From: Enterococcus diestrammenae | Lineage (GTDB): Bacteria > Bacillota > Bacilli > Lactobacillales > Enterococcaceae | DNA length: 46,377 nucleotides | Direction of reading: 5' to 3' | Assembly: GCF_009933255.1 (NCBI RefSeq) | Contig: NZ_MAEI01000015.1 | Location: 10,449 to 56,825, forward strand | Shown here: piece after piece, positions 32,239 through 42,119 of the stretch | Numbering within the stretch: position 1 is the stretch's first letter | Layout: every line of letters begins with the position of its first letter | Translations under genes and position numbers: made by a program | The notes under the pieces: model-generated | Told to the model about the DNA's origin: nothing | Databases searched by the model: none | The model's input: only the letters and a program-made list of their open reading frames with translations

Positions 32239-33032
32239 TTTTAGTCCCCTCTCAAATGTTACTTAATATGATTATAACAGATAATAAGTCACATTTAAAC
32301 AAGCTATAGAAAAAAGGCTCTAAAAGAAAAGTGATTTCCTCTTAGAGCCTCTAAGGATGGAGCGATTTTAACGAATGTGACAGAATCCGATTGTGTCACA
32401 TTGGACTTTTGAGATTTTCGGTAAGATTTGATTATCTCAGAACATTAATATTGCCCCTTTAAAAAATTTTGTCAGTACTTTTAAGTTATTCTATTCTGAA
32501 AATTCAAAATTTTCAGTCTATATAATTAACTTATATTCAGTTTTACCAAATGATAAGCTTTAAAAAGTATTCAGAATTTAGTCATGTTATGGATCCAATA
32601 AAGTAGATATGGAATATTTATTTTCTCTTGTCTAATTTATAAGAACTAAATGATTTCATCATTGTTTTGACACCTTTAGTTTTCGTACAATAGTTTTTTA
32701 AGTTTAAATCCAAAAATAATTATTGAAAAGACATTAGACAAATTAAAAACATTATGTAATACTATTTTACTAATCAATGAATCAAACCAACAGGCTGGGA
32801 CTTTGTGAATTTCACAATTGTTCCTAGCCTGTTTGGGTTTGAGGTAACTCCTGGTTTGAGGTAACCGGTTTGAGGTAACTTTGTATAATCTATGTTATGT
32901 AAACTGAAATTATTCATACATCATTTTTCAAATATAATTAGCATTTTATACTTTTTTGAATTAAAATAGACTTAAGATTTAGTAGTAGTGCCAAAAATAA
33001 AAAAAGAAATACTATTATTAGGAGGAAGCATT
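32239..33032. other. intergenic region with hairpins and triple 12-bp repeats
   Basis: AGGCTCTAA (32315-32323) and TTAGAGCCT (32342-32350) with a preceding A run is a - strand terminator. A second long hairpin spans about 32784-32835 (CAAACCAACAGGCT with AGCCTGTTTGGGTTTG). Three copies of GTTTGAGGTAAC lie at 32837, 32854 and 32868. The remainder is AT-rich without a gene until the small protein at 33033. Confidence 0.6.
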
Positions 33033-33200
33033 ATGGCAAACATAAAATATGTTGGTAATGACACAAAGAAATCTGAAAACGGAAAAATTCATAGAAAAGA
33101 AGGTAATTATACTGGTTGTGGAGCAAGAATTGATGACAATCCACAAGATTGGCAGTCTACGACTTCTTCTATCACTTGTGAAAAAAAAGGCTGTAAATAG
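33033..33200 (+). CDS. small Cys-containing protein, unknown
   Basis: A 55-residue protein; the ATG at 33033 has AGGAGG 7 bases upstream, one of the best RBSs in the window. The sequence is hydrophilic, with one His and three Cys in a H-x8-C-x19-C-x4-C arrangement (HRKEGNYTGCGARI ... TCEKKGCK), which could hold one zinc. No signal peptide. It stands alone on the + strand beside the dlt cluster. It might be a small zinc-binding regulator or peptide; no family is recognised. Confidence 0.55.
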   Translation: MANIKYVGNDTKKSENGKIHRKEGNYTGCGARIDDNPQDWQSTTSSITCEKKGCK

Positions 33201-33554
33201 AACCACCTCAAAGTATTAATTTAAAAATTAATCGGATAAGCAATATAGCACAGCTTTGGCAACACTATAAAATCTAAATATGAAACCGCTATCTTGGTTT
33301 GTATGTATTTTAGCTATCACTTACTACTTAGTGATAGCTAATAGATTGTTCCATATCAATTCTGAATAAGAACCATACATTGTTTCATTGTTAATACACA
33401 GATAAACAAAAATTTTTTAATATTTTATGCCGAAGATGCAGTATTGATACATAAAATCTGCGATATCATAAAAATGAGTCCTATCAACAGAATTATAATA
33501 TTTAGACAAAGGAAATCAAGCATATATCATAATTGATTTCCTCATATAATTTGA
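33201..33554. other. intergenic region between the small protein and the dlt cluster
   Basis: TAGCTATCACT (33311-33321) and AGTGATAGCTA (33330-33340) form an 11-bp hairpin without a clear T run. Nothing else is recognised. Confidence 0.45.
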
Positions 33555-34796
33555 TTAAAAAGAGACATCAATATTTGAAAGCGGATGATACAGTTGATTC
33601 ATTAATTCCGTGTCGCTTTTACGTCCACGATTAGAGAGCAGAATCACACTAGTTTTATTATCTTTAGAAAACAACCCAAACGATTCGAATCCTCCTTTAC
33701 CACCATGAGCACGGAAATAAGTCCCTTTGTCATAAAAACCTGCTGCATAGAATCCGCCAGCGGCTGGTTGCCACATTTGCTCCAGCGAAGCTTTATCTAA
33801 CAGTTTCCCATTCAATAATAAATCATAATAGCGATACAAATCGCCAACTGACATATAGAGATTTCCAGTTCCTACCTCAGCTGCCAAGTTAGCTGAGGAA
33901 ATATCGTTAGGGTTCCCGTAAGGATCTGTTTCACCATCCGTTTTGTAATTGACCGTAGGATGATCCTGCTGCAAAAAAACTTTATATAAGAAAGAGTGTT
34001 TCAACCCATTCTTATTGATAAAATAATCCGTTAACAGCATATCATAACTTTTTCCTGTTACTTTTGTCAAAATGCCTGCTAGTAAATTGTAGTTGATGGG
34101 ACTGTATTTGAATGTTCCTTGGGTTCCGGATAAGACAGCATGTGCAGCATCCCAGTCGAGAATCTGCTGCACGTCTTCCAGTCCTTGGGGATTTTCTGAA
34201 AGCTTGAGTCCGGAAGCCATCTGCAGCATTTGCTGAATCGTAATATTAGCAGCACCTGGAATATAGGGATAAAAGCGGGCTAACGTATCTGTCAAGGATA
34301 ATTTCCCGTCCCTAACTGCTCGCATAATCAAGACAGCTGTTAGACCTTTTTGTATCGAGCCAATATTGAATAATGTTGTCGGAGTATTTTTAATATCAGC
34401 TGCCTTGTCCGCATATCCGTACCCTTTATGCAGCAGGACTTTCCCATTTTTTACAACCAATGCACTTCCGATAAAGCCACTGGAAATAATTTTCTGATCG
34501 TAGATAGCTCCTTCAGGTGTGATGACTTCTTGATTACTAATGAGATTGTCATAGTTTCCCGCATCCAACAAGTCCTGTTTCTTGTTGGATGCGGGCTGCT
34601 CATTTTTGGAAGAGTAGCTGCTGGCAGTACTGGAATGTACAACTTGCTCACTGAAATGATCAGAAGCATCCGTTGGTTCCGTTGGTAAAAACAAGTAGTA
34701 GAGGCCAATGAGACCACAAATAATCACAAGGATATCAATCCCAAGCACTAGTTTATGAACGTTTCTTTTTGCATGTTTTTTCGTATGTCTACTCAT
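33555..34796 (-). CDS. membrane-anchored beta-lactamase-fold serine hydrolase (DltE/PbpX-like)
   Basis: A 413-residue protein; ATG at 34796, GGAGG upstream, 45 bases after dltD. It has an N-terminal transmembrane anchor (about 16-37) and a Ser/Thr-rich linker, then a class C beta-lactamase/DD-peptidase fold. SxxK is Ser147-Ile-Gln-Lys150, the YxN-like motif begins at Tyr231 (YSPINYNLL), and HGGKGGFESFG is the third box. In Lactobacillus, proteins of this fold linked to dlt genes (DltE) remove D-alanine from lipoteichoic acid. Here the position at the end of dltXABCD suggests the same role; a DD-carboxypeptidase role is the alternative. Confidence 0.8.
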   Translation of the reverse strand: MSRHTKKHAKRNVHKLVLGIDILVIICGLIGLYYLFLPTEPTDASDHFSEQVVHSSTASSYSSKNEQPASNKKQDLLDAGNYDNLISNQEVITPEGAIYDQKIISSGFIGSALVVKNGKVLLHKGYGYADKAADIKNTPTTLFNIGSIQKGLTAVLIMRAVRDGKLSLTDTLARFYPYIPGAANITIQQMLQMASGLKLSENPQGLEDVQQILDWDAAHAVLSGTQGTFKYSPINYNLLAGILTKVTGKSYDMLLTDYFINKNGLKHSFLYKVFLQQDHPTVNYKTDGETDPYGNPNDISSANLAAEVGTGNLYMSVGDLYRYYDLLLNGKLLDKASLEQMWQPAAGGFYAAGFYDKGTYFRAHGGKGGFESFGLFSKDNKTSVILLSNRGRKSDTELMNQLYHPLSNIDVSF

Positions 34797-34841
34797 TGAA
34801 TAAAGCCTCCAGCATTTCTATTCTCCAACAGTCCTCCTTTT

Positions 34842-36116
34842 TCATTCCCCCTGAATATCTTTTGGTGCTTCTTGCTGCCAATTTTTGGATAGAAAATAAT
34901 GGTTGATTTCATAAGATGGTTTCTCTTTGCCCTTAGAATCCAAGAATGGCTGAATGTATTCATCTGCTGCTAGCCAGCCACGCCAGCCTAAGTGAATCGT
35001 ATCTTCCATAAAATAGGGTTGATTGCCTTTCGTTGATAAATCAGCGATATTCATAAAGCCTTGACTTCTTAACTGGTAGCGGATCTTTTTGTCAAAACCA
35101 GTCAACACCTCTTGCGGTAAGCCAGTATAATCCATCCACTTCTGATTGATAGGCGGAATCACAAATAAGACATCCACATTGTTGCGAGCAAATTCTGTCA
35201 GTACTAGTTGAAAGTCACTATATTCTGGTCCAAAACGATAATCCCATTTCTTTTGAGAGCCTTTCATTTTATCTATGCGGCTTTGCAGATTATGTTGGTA
35301 AAAAGAATTCTTGATCCCTAAAGAATTATTAGTCGTTTCTGCTTTTCCTTCATTATCGGCTACTTGTTCTATTTGAGCGAGATTATAGGTAGAAAGTAAT
35401 TTCTTTGCAGCAGCAGTGATTTTGTCAGTCAAGTTATGCCCCAACCCAAGACCACTAAAAAGCTCATCTTCCCGTTTCAAAATAGATCGTTGCAGATCAA
35501 TCTGTTTTTTCTGCCAATCAGTTGGTATCTTACCGGATTTCACTTCATTCAAGACTTGTTCCGTCAAGCGATTTTCTCTCACTTTCGAATAGTCTAAGAG
35601 ACGTTCGGCATAGTATTGATCGGTGTCAGAGATTTTCTTTAACGAAGAGAGCCAATCGTACACATGCTGTTCGGAATAATGATGGTTGAAATAGTCTCCT
35701 TTCAACCCTTTAGGAACGAACCATTGAGGGGAAACGATGAAGACTGCTTTTTTCCCTGCTAATTCTTTCGCCATTGATTGAATGATGGCGTACTGGGTCA
35801 GCGACTGGGTGCCAGGTGCACCAATCAAAAATGGCGTATAAGAACGGTGATATTTCTGCACCAATACGGAAGGATGTGTGGCACTCACACGGTTTAGTTC
35901 GGATGAGCCAAAAAATGGGACATATTTTCCTGTTGCTATTGCCTCATTTTTGATATGATCCCCACGAAACACCGCATCATTCATTGCCGTCGCCGCTTGA
36001 GCGATGACTTTCGGATCGTGGCTATTGATCTTCCAAGGGCTAAGGAAGAGTCCCCCGACAAGAATCACCGCACAAAGAAGCGGTCCAAAAGCCGTGAATA
36101 GTCGTTTTTTCATCAT
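34842..36116 (-). CDS. dltD: DltD, teichoic acid D-alanyl transfer protein
   Basis: A 424-residue membrane-anchored protein (transmembrane segment about 8-25). The SGNH-like motif FFGSSELNR is at 68-76 with its catalytic Ser; VFIVSPQWF and the C-terminal [12 protein letters not shown] box supply the Asp/His. DltD transfers D-alanine onto lipoteichoic acid outside the membrane. The ATG overlaps the dltC stop by 4 bases (ATGA). The length is normal and there is no sign of decay. Confidence 0.95.
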   Translation of the reverse strand: MMKKRLFTAFGPLLCAVILVGGLFLSPWKINSHDPKVIAQAATAMNDAVFRGDHIKNEAIATGKYVPFFGSSELNRVSATHPSVLVQKYHRSYTPFLIGAPGTQSLTQYAIIQSMAKELAGKKAVFIVSPQWFVPKGLKGDYFNHHYSEQHVYDWLSSLKKISDTDQYYAERLLDYSKVRENRLTEQVLNEVKSGKIPTDWQKKQIDLQRSILKREDELFSGLGLGHNLTDKITAAAKKLLSTYNLAQIEQVADNEGKAETTNNSLGIKNSFYQHNLQSRIDKMKGSQKKWDYRFGPEYSDFQLVLTEFARNNVDVLFVIPPINQKWMDYTGLPQEVLTGFDKKIRYQLRSQGFMNIADLSTKGNQPYFMEDTIHLGWRGWLAADEYIQPFLDSKGKEKPSYEINHYFLSKNWQQEAPKDIQGE

Positions 36117-36355
36117 CGGCTTTGCAGCGTGTCGACTTTCTCAATGATTTTTGCTGGTGTATTCCACTCTGCCCGGTCAAATTCTGATACAGGAAACTCA
36201 ATTCCTAACCGCCCTTCTAGTTCAACCAGCAATTGAACAGATCCTAATGAATCTAATAATCCTTCATCAAAAAGATCGATTGTTTCGTTTTCTTTTACTT
36301 CGTCACTTCCTGTAACTGATACTAAAATGTCTAATACTGCTTCTTTGGTTGTCAT
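36113..36355 (-). CDS. dltC: DltC, D-alanyl carrier protein
   Basis: An 80-residue acyl-carrier-like protein. The phosphopantetheine attachment site is Ser36 in [12 protein letters not shown]. It accepts D-alanine from DltA and hands it to the DltB/DltD export step. It sits 14 bases after dltB and overlaps dltD by 4 bases, so all are co-expressed. Confidence 0.95.
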   Translation of the reverse strand: MTTKEAVLDILVSVTGSDEVKENETIDLFDEGLLDSLGSVQLLVELEGRLGIEFPVSEFDRAEWNTPAKIIEKVDTLQSR

Positions 36356-36369
36356 ATTCTTTTCTCCTT

Positions 36370-37569
36370 TTATTTAACGAATAATTTGTCTAAGATTCCT
36401 GAGAAAATCAGGAAACTAAAGCAAACTGCTTGGAAGGTCAATACAGTGGACACCGCTTTGGTTAGTTTGTTCGAAGGTAGATTTCCTTGTTTATTCTTCC
36501 AACGGATCCACGCATCATTTCCGCAAATCAGTGTCGCATGATATACCCCGTATAAAATGTAATACCAGGTAAGACCGTGCCAAATGCCCATTAATAGAAA
36601 CAGGGCGAAATAACCGACATTAGATGCTACTATACGACTTTTGAAAACTTTCTTTTTGATCAGGGTGAACATCAATCGCATGTATACGTAGTCTCGGAAC
36701 CAAAAAGACAGACTCATGTGCCAACGATTCCAGAATTCTTTGATATTGGGCGCCAGAAAAGGTTTATTGAAGTTAGCTGGTGTATCATAACCCATGAAGT
36801 TGCTGATACCAATTGCAAATAAACTATAACCAGCAAAATCAAAGAACAGATACATACTATAGACATACATATACCCTAGCATTCCCCAAGAGAACAGTCC
36901 ATTTTGCAGGGCTTCTTTGGTCACGATCGGTAGTAATACTTGACCGAGATAATAACCAAGAATGAACTTATACAGGAGCCCTAGCATTATTTTGGCGACT
37001 CCTTTGTTTAAATAGTCGAGATACACTTCTTTTGTCGGTGGATTCAGCAGATCTTTCTCAAAGCGACGATAACGATCGATCGGTCCCGAAGAAATCGTTG
37101 GAAAGTATAGTAAAAACTGGATATAACGCCAAGGATGGTATTCTTTGATCAGGCCATCCCGTATCTCCATGATCATTTGCACCGATTTGAAGGTCAGATA
37201 AGAGATGCCCAAGAAATAAATCAGTGAGGCATGCCCAACAAAGAAAGGGGTGACTTTACTCAATGCCAATGGTAAGATCGCTGCTACCACTGCACCATAA
37301 AAGACGCCTGAAGTATTTGCTCGTTGACGATGCTGATAATAGCCATAGACGAGTAATGTCTGATACACGACGTACCCGATCAGCGCCAGACCCTGCTGCC
37401 AATATTCACCACCAAAACTTACGTACAATACCGCTAGTGTGAGTAACGTTTGATACCATTGCCAACGCTTTTGTTTGAACAGCAGCACAAGCATCATCGG
37501 AAGCAATCCTACCATTAGCCAAATGAAATAGGTGGGATTTGCATAAGGAATCATATGCTGCAGGTTCAT
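36370..37569 (-). CDS. dltB: DltB, membrane-bound O-acyltransferase for D-alanyl export
   Basis: A 399-residue MBOAT protein with many transmembrane helices. The conserved blocks are [34 protein letters not shown] and [13 protein letters not shown], with the catalytic His331 in the last. It moves D-alanine from DltC across the membrane. The ATG at 37569 follows GAGGTGA and overlaps the dltA stop (ATGA). Confidence 0.95.
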   Translation of the reverse strand: MNLQHMIPYANPTYFIWLMVGLLPMMLVLLFKQKRWQWYQTLLTLAVLYVSFGGEYWQQGLALIGYVVYQTLLVYGYYQHRQRANTSGVFYGAVVAAILPLALSKVTPFFVGHASLIYFLGISYLTFKSVQMIMEIRDGLIKEYHPWRYIQFLLYFPTISSGPIDRYRRFEKDLLNPPTKEVYLDYLNKGVAKIMLGLLYKFILGYYLGQVLLPIVTKEALQNGLFSWGMLGYMYVYSMYLFFDFAGYSLFAIGISNFMGYDTPANFNKPFLAPNIKEFWNRWHMSLSFWFRDYVYMRLMFTLIKKKVFKSRIVASNVGYFALFLLMGIWHGLTWYYILYGVYHATLICGNDAWIRWKNKQGNLPSNKLTKAVSTVLTFQAVCFSFLIFSGILDKLFVK

Positions 37570-39083
37570 GAAGGATTCACCTCATTTGTCAGCCGTTTGC
37601 GGTCGATTTTGCCATTTGCCGTATGGGGCAGATGCTCAACATAGATAAATCGCTGCGGGATCATATACTCCATCACCGTTTCACTCAGTGAAGATTTGAT
37701 GGCTTTTGTCAGTTGAAACTCTTTCTCGAAGGGGTGCGTTTCGGGAACGACATAAGCAATCAACTGTTCCACTTTCTTTTCTTGATATTTAGGGACTACG
37801 ACGGCTTGTTTGACCCACGAACTATTGCTTAAATGATGGTCAATCTCTTCTAGTTCCATTCGATACCCATGGAACTTCACTTGAAAATCAAGACGCCCTT
37901 CATAATGCAACAAACCATCTTCCGTCATTCTGCCGCTATCGCCGGTTCGATACGCTGGTTGCCCTTCATGGACAAAAAATGCCTCTTTTGTTTTTTCGGG
38001 ATTGTTCAGATATCCTTTTGAAACGCTAGGACCACTAATGATAATCTCACCTACTTGCCCTTTAGGAACTAGTTGATCTTCTTCCATAAAGAAAACCGTC
38101 GAATCTTCTTTCACATACCCAATTGGCACCCGATCATATTGCTCCAGTAATTCTTCAGTGATTTGCACGCCGGATACGGCAACAGTCGCTTCAGTAGGTC
38201 CATAAGTATTGTAGATTTTTGCATTCGGAAAACGTTCCAGTAGCTCTTGAGCGGTTTTTTTCGGTAGTTCTTCCCCACAGAATAAGAAACGCTCCAACTG
38301 AGGAACGTGCATCCCGTCAAAGGTCTCTTCCATCAAACATAGTTTCATAAATGAAGGTGTCGAGATCCAAACATTGATAGCCAATTGCGGCAAAATCGCA
38401 AATAATGTTTTGAAGTCATTAATGACAACCTTTTTTAAAGGTACCAAGCAGCCGCCAGAAGTTAATGCTGGGTACACCCCCATGACAGAGAGATCAAAGG
38501 AATACGGTGCCTGCGCCAAATAATACATCCCGTCGCGTAAGGAAAAATCTTTCAATGTCCATTGCACGAAACTCAATAAATTCCCGTGACTAATCTGGAC
38601 TCCCTTAGGGATGCCGGTCGTTCCTGATGTAAAGATGATGTAATAAATATCATCTTTTCCGAGCGTTTTTGCGTTACCTAAATTGCGCCCGCTTTGATAA
38701 ATTTCTTCCAATTGATTTATTTCTAGCATTGGAATCATTGTTTCCGGACCTTGCCAGTCAGCTACACTAATGATCAAATCTGGTGTAGCCACAGAAAGGA
38801 TCAATTCAACACGCTCTTTTGGTGTGGTACTTTCAATGGGGATATATGCCCGACCAGTTTTGGAAGCTGCCAAAAAAGCTGTCAGCATGTCAAATTCTAA
38901 CTCGCCATAAACAACAATCGGTCCGCGAGTTTCCAACGTTTCCTCGAAATAGGCAGCTAATTGATTGGATCGAGCTGCTAATTGTCCATAAGTATATACT
39001 TGGTGATCTTCCCGGTAGGCAATCCTCTCTGAATCTTTTTTTGCCCACTCTTCAATGGCTTGCACAATATTCACCACGTTCAT
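37566..39083 (-). CDS. dltA: DltA, D-alanine:carrier ligase
   Basis: A 505-residue adenylation enzyme. The ATG at 39083 was chosen because AGGAGG lies 7 bases upstream; the ATG at 39089 is too close to it. Motifs in order: FTSGTTGIPKG (151-161), NTYGPTEATVAVSG, AYRTGDSGRM, LHYEGRLDFQVKFHGYRMEL, and the C-terminal catalytic Lys in HTANGKIDRKRL. It activates D-alanine with ATP and loads DltC. Complete. Confidence 0.96.
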   Translation of the reverse strand: MNVVNIVQAIEEWAKKDSERIAYREDHQVYTYGQLAARSNQLAAYFEETLETRGPIVVYGELEFDMLTAFLAASKTGRAYIPIESTTPKERVELILSVATPDLIISVADWQGPETMIPMLEINQLEEIYQSGRNLGNAKTLGKDDIYYIIFTSGTTGIPKGVQISHGNLLSFVQWTLKDFSLRDGMYYLAQAPYSFDLSVMGVYPALTSGGCLVPLKKVVINDFKTLFAILPQLAINVWISTPSFMKLCLMEETFDGMHVPQLERFLFCGEELPKKTAQELLERFPNAKIYNTYGPTEATVAVSGVQITEELLEQYDRVPIGYVKEDSTVFFMEEDQLVPKGQVGEIIISGPSVSKGYLNNPEKTKEAFFVHEGQPAYRTGDSGRMTEDGLLHYEGRLDFQVKFHGYRMELEEIDHHLSNSSWVKQAVVVPKYQEKKVEQLIAYVVPETHPFEKEFQLTKAIKSSLSETVMEYMIPQRFIYVEHLPHTANGKIDRKRLTNEVNPS

Positions 39084-39094
39084 GAACATTCCTC

Positions 39095-39244
39095 CTAAAA
39101 TTCATTATAGATAAAGGCGCCACCTTGCACGTTTTTATAGTGATAAAGATAAATTATCATAACGATAACAAAAAAATATAAAATAGTTTTCCACACAAAA
39201 GTAAGTACATGACTCTCAGGTCTATTATTCATAAATTTTTTCAC
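39095..39244 (-). CDS. dltX: DltX, small dlt-operon membrane protein
   Basis: A 49-residue protein from a GTG start at 39244 (GAGGTGA upstream). It has one transmembrane helix (about 16-34) and ends GGAFIYNEF, the conserved C-terminal motif of DltX. In recent models this motif acts in D-alanyl transfer between DltB and DltD. It is the first gene of the operon; its stop overlaps the dltA ribosome-binding region. Too short to stand out in an ordinary gene scan. Confidence 0.9.
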   Translation of the reverse strand: MKKFMNNRPESHVLTFVWKTILYFFVIVMIIYLYHYKNVQGGAFIYNEF

Positions 39245-39325
39245 AAAATTTCACCTCATGATAATATTCTGGAACCATTTTAATATAATTCAATAATATG
39301 AGACATTGATTTGTAGACTATAATC

Positions 39326-39341
39326 CTTACAATTTTGTAAG
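39326..39341. promoter_or_regulatory. palindrome upstream of dlt (BceR/GraR-like box)
   Basis: CTTACAATTTTGTAAG, a 7-bp inverted repeat with a 2-base centre, about 85 bases upstream of the dltX start. It resembles the ACAAATTTGT-type operators used by GraR/BceR-family regulators at dlt promoters (one mismatch in the core). No regulator gene is in the window. Confidence 0.45.
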
Positions 39342-39472
39342 AAAACTAGAGGGCAAGAATGATCTTATTAAAGTAATCAAAAGAATAGCTTTTGGATTCC
39401 GGACTTTCCGTCACCTTCGGATGCGAGTCCTAATCCAACAAAGCATCTGTGAAATCATTTAATAACAAAAAA

Positions 39473-39494
39473 AGGAAATGCCGAAGCATTTCCT
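39473..39494 (-). terminator. terminator of the nuclease/membrane-protein operon
   Basis: AGGAAATGC (39473-39481), CGAA loop, GCATTTCCT (39486-39494); the A7 run to its left reads as T7 on the - strand. It separates the 39.8-42.8 kb genes from the dlt promoter. Confidence 0.85.
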
Positions 39495-39636
39495 GAAGTG
39501 TGATTTGATCAAAACAACACCATTTGACAAGGAGCCTCAATAATCTCAACTCTCCAAAATCCTCAAAATACCGCTATACCAAGCCATTTCCAGCCTCTAC
39601 TTATCCGCCCTTGTTATCAATCCCAACAACTCGATG

Positions 39637-39755
39637 TGTTTTGAGATGAGTGGATAGCTGTCAAAGGAAAATTTCCATTTTACTTTTCTGCTAAATTTTC
39701 TTTGAGGGAACATATCCACTGAGGGCTTTTGTATGAGGGAACATATCAACTCTTT
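39637..39755. repeat. repeated element, copy A
   Basis: TGTTTTGAGATGAGTGGATAG, then about 65 bases later TTTCTTTGAGGGAACATATCC and a second GAGGGAACATATC. The same parts in the same order and orientation recur at 43176-43310 (copy B). Noncoding as far as I can see. Confidence 0.7.
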
Positions 39756-39798
39756 TACTGTTTAATTTATACATACAAGTGAAGATTTTAGAAGGTGG

Positions 39799-41085
39799 TT
39801 AATCCGCTTTGCTTTCTGGTAAATAATATACTTTTCCATCCTTCGCAATTAACTGCACATTTTCAAGATATAATTCTGATTGTTCGTATTTAAAACTACT
39901 GCCATTACCATAGCTTTGTTCATCTATTATATTTGCTACGCTCTTATCAATTGTACGAAAATTCAACTCATTTCTTATTAAGCCTGGAAAGAAGTGAATT
40001 ACTCTGTCAAATCCATCTCTCTCGCGGCGAGTTTCATCTATATCAATGTTCAACCTTTTTGCGGTATCTTGATGCCAGTTAGTGAGCCTTGTTTGTGTAT
40101 CAATAACCTGCTGTCTGAATACAGGAAGCAGAGCCACACACTGCTCCCGAGAAACAGCACCAAGATGCAGTGTATATCTTAGGTCAGAAATCTTATACAT
40201 CACATCTAGCAAGGACTTTTGATACAAATACCAATTCTGAGCCTCATTTAATTCTCTTTCATAAGTCTTGTAATCAATATCTTTCTTTTTCGCATATCCA
40301 GCAAGTGTCAGATTAGCCTGTCCTAAAAGTTGAGTACACTCTTCTTCCAGGCTATCAAGCTGAGAAATTTTACTAAGTCGCAACTCATTGTTTTCAAGGA
40401 TTTCAACTTGAAAGTCTGCTATCGTCTTAACATGGGCTATAAGTGAAAATACTCTACTACGGTACTCATTGTCCTGAAAATCTGAAACCTTAGATATGCT
40501 TTCGCTTATTAAGCCAAGCTCAGCATTAATTTGTGTCATGTAATACTGGCCAACAACCATCGATGCTACTCCCATAGCCGTAGCTGCGGTATTTGCTACA
40601 ACGGCCGTTCCTTTTTGAGCCTCAATTGCTACTAAATTTGCATGACCTTTAATACCGTCTGCACCATGATATATACCTCGAACAGCATTTTCCATTGCAT
40701 TCGAGTTAGTGAGTTTTGCACCTGCTGGAATTATAGCTCTATATAAAACCTCACTATTTGCTTGTACTGCTTGAATCGCATTATTAGCAGTATTTCCTAC
40801 CTGTGCTAATTCTGGGACAAGATTGTTTACATGTGCCAGAACTTTACTGCTTTTAATTTCAACTAATCTACTCTCATCAATTATAGATCCAACTGGAAGC
40901 ATCTCCATTTGGATTGCAAGTCCATCTGGTTTATCTGCCTTATTAATGGGGGCACTAAATGGTGAAATGCCCGAAACAATCGTGGGATTTTCTAGTTTTT
41001 TATTATCTGCTCTCTTTTTCATGAATATCGCTAGGAAGACGCTAGCAATTACTACGATGCAGATTCCAATTAATGTGTATTCCAT
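39799..41085 (-). CDS. coiled-coil membrane protein paired with the nuclease gene
   Basis: A 428-residue protein; ATG at 41085, GGGAGG upstream. The N-terminal transmembrane helix (about 3-21) is followed by a cytoplasmic or extracellular region with a second hydrophobic, small-residue-rich segment (about 158-180, VVANTAATAMGVASMVVGQY). A long helical region (185-370) follows. The last 60 residues are strand-rich. No known domain was recognised. It is 20 bases after the PD-(D/E)XK-like gene on the same strand and is probably co-translated. A membrane effector coupled to a nuclease or sensor is a plausible defence design, but this is inference. Confidence 0.6.
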   Translation of the reverse strand: MEYTLIGICIVVIASVFLAIFMKKRADNKKLENPTIVSGISPFSAPINKADKPDGLAIQMEMLPVGSIIDESRLVEIKSSKVLAHVNNLVPELAQVGNTANNAIQAVQANSEVLYRAIIPAGAKLTNSNAMENAVRGIYHGADGIKGHANLVAIEAQKGTAVVANTAATAMGVASMVVGQYYMTQINAELGLISESISKVSDFQDNEYRSRVFSLIAHVKTIADFQVEILENNELRLSKISQLDSLEEECTQLLGQANLTLAGYAKKKDIDYKTYERELNEAQNWYLYQKSLLDVMYKISDLRYTLHLGAVSREQCVALLPVFRQQVIDTQTRLTNWHQDTAKRLNIDIDETRRERDGFDRVIHFFPGLIRNELNFRTIDKSVANIIDEQSYGNGSSFKYEQSELYLENVQLIAKDGKVYYLPESKAD

Positions 41086-41105
41086 ATAATGTTAACCTCC
41101 CACAA

Positions 41106-42119
41106 TTAACTCCATGTCTTAGTCTTAAGAAGTTCAGCGATTTCCTGTATTTCAGGTAAATTCCCTGTCTCCAGAACTTGTGTCAAATCAAATACCCTCG
41201 TTCCCATAGGAGCTCTTGGTGTGATCTTCTTGAAATCAGTCTCATAAAATTTTTCAACAAAGAAGTATCTGTGTTTGCTACTTTTTATATCATATCCATG
41301 TTGAACACCATCAATAATTGCATCTGCAATTTTCTGTTTTCTTTCCTCGGTCAATTCGCCAAACTCTACTTCATATTGCATGCCATTATCAGTGTCTACA
41401 GCGGTGATACGAGCACTAATCTTGCCAACCGCACGTACGCTTTTATTTTTATACAAGCTCAAATAATCGTGTGCGCGAAAACCACGATCGGCATTATCAT
41501 AGTAAATATCCTGGCTTACATTAAAATCTAGTGTTGTTCCTGCCAATTGCATCCTCATAAATTTCCATGAATCTGAAACAGCAATGAGGCCATCGTTATA
41601 GCAGTAATTCAGATAATCATCCAGAACCTCCTGCATTTCATAATCTCTATCATCAATCACTTCTTGTATTGCATTTGCTATACCTTCAAATGTTGTATTG
41701 ATATGAATGACTGGTTTACTTTGCGCAGAGTTATATTCCTTTAATTGTTGTTCAAAAATCTTCTTTTTATCTTCTGCCATTATCTCAGGGGCTAGAGTAA
41801 TCATTACCTTATACTTCTCATCACCAAAAGAATTCAAATGTCTCATAAGCTGTTCAGAATAAAACCAGTCAGACATTTTTGTTTCAACAACAATCTTAAA
41901 GCTTTCCTGTGTTATGGTCGCATCAGGAATACTATCAACACTCTTCTCTTGTAAGTTAAATACGATTTCTGGCTCAAAGGAATCAGAGAAAAACTCCGAC
42001 TTTAAAAAGCGAAAAAACTTATCAGAGGAATATTGATATAGGCGAGATAACAGCAACATCGTATTTGCCGTAGCTACATTTTCTTTTGCATGATATCTCT
42101 GAAAATAGTGAATTTTCAT
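41106..42119 (-). CDS. PD-(D/E)XK-like nuclease-fold protein (defence candidate)
   Basis: A 337-residue protein from the ATG at 42119 (AGAGGAG upstream); an open frame further upstream has no start signal and overlaps the preceding gene. Residues 55-85 carry a PD-(D/E)XK pattern: SIPDATI, then a strand and IVVETKMSDWFYSEQL (PD-x12-ExK, then a helix with Gln). Other parts: LNSFGDEKYKVMITLAPE and a C-terminal strand-rich domain with RYFFVEKFYETDF. It starts 4 bases inside the end of the previous, frameshifted gene (ATGA). The endonuclease call is from the motif only; the specific family is not recognised. Confidence 0.6.
   Translation of the reverse strand: MKIHYFQRYHAKENVATANTMLLLSRLYQYSSDKFFRFLKSEFFSDSFEPEIVFNLQEKSVDSIPDATITQESFKIVVETKMSDWFYSEQLMRHLNSFGDEKYKVMITLAPEIMAEDKKKIFEQQLKEYNSAQSKPVIHINTTFEGIANAIQEVIDDRDYEMQEVLDDYLNYCYNDGLIAVSDSWKFMRMQLAGTTLDFNVSQDIYYDNADRGFRAHDYLSLYKNKSVRAVGKISARITAVDTDNGMQYEVEFGELTEERKQKIADAIIDGVQHGYDIKSSKHRYFFVEKFYETDFKKITPRAPMGTRVFDLTQVLETGNLPEIQEIAELLKTKTWS

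Noticed and set aside
33210..33550. Possible attenuation leader for the serine hydrolase/dlt genes
   Set aside because: It lies downstream of the operon, not upstream; the hairpin at 33311 is more likely a terminator or protein site.
39410..39440. GC-rich stretch after a TTCC run that first looked like part of a tRNA
   Set aside because: It forms only one hairpin (GGATT..GGACT with AGTCC.AATCC); no acceptor stem or T-arm could be found.
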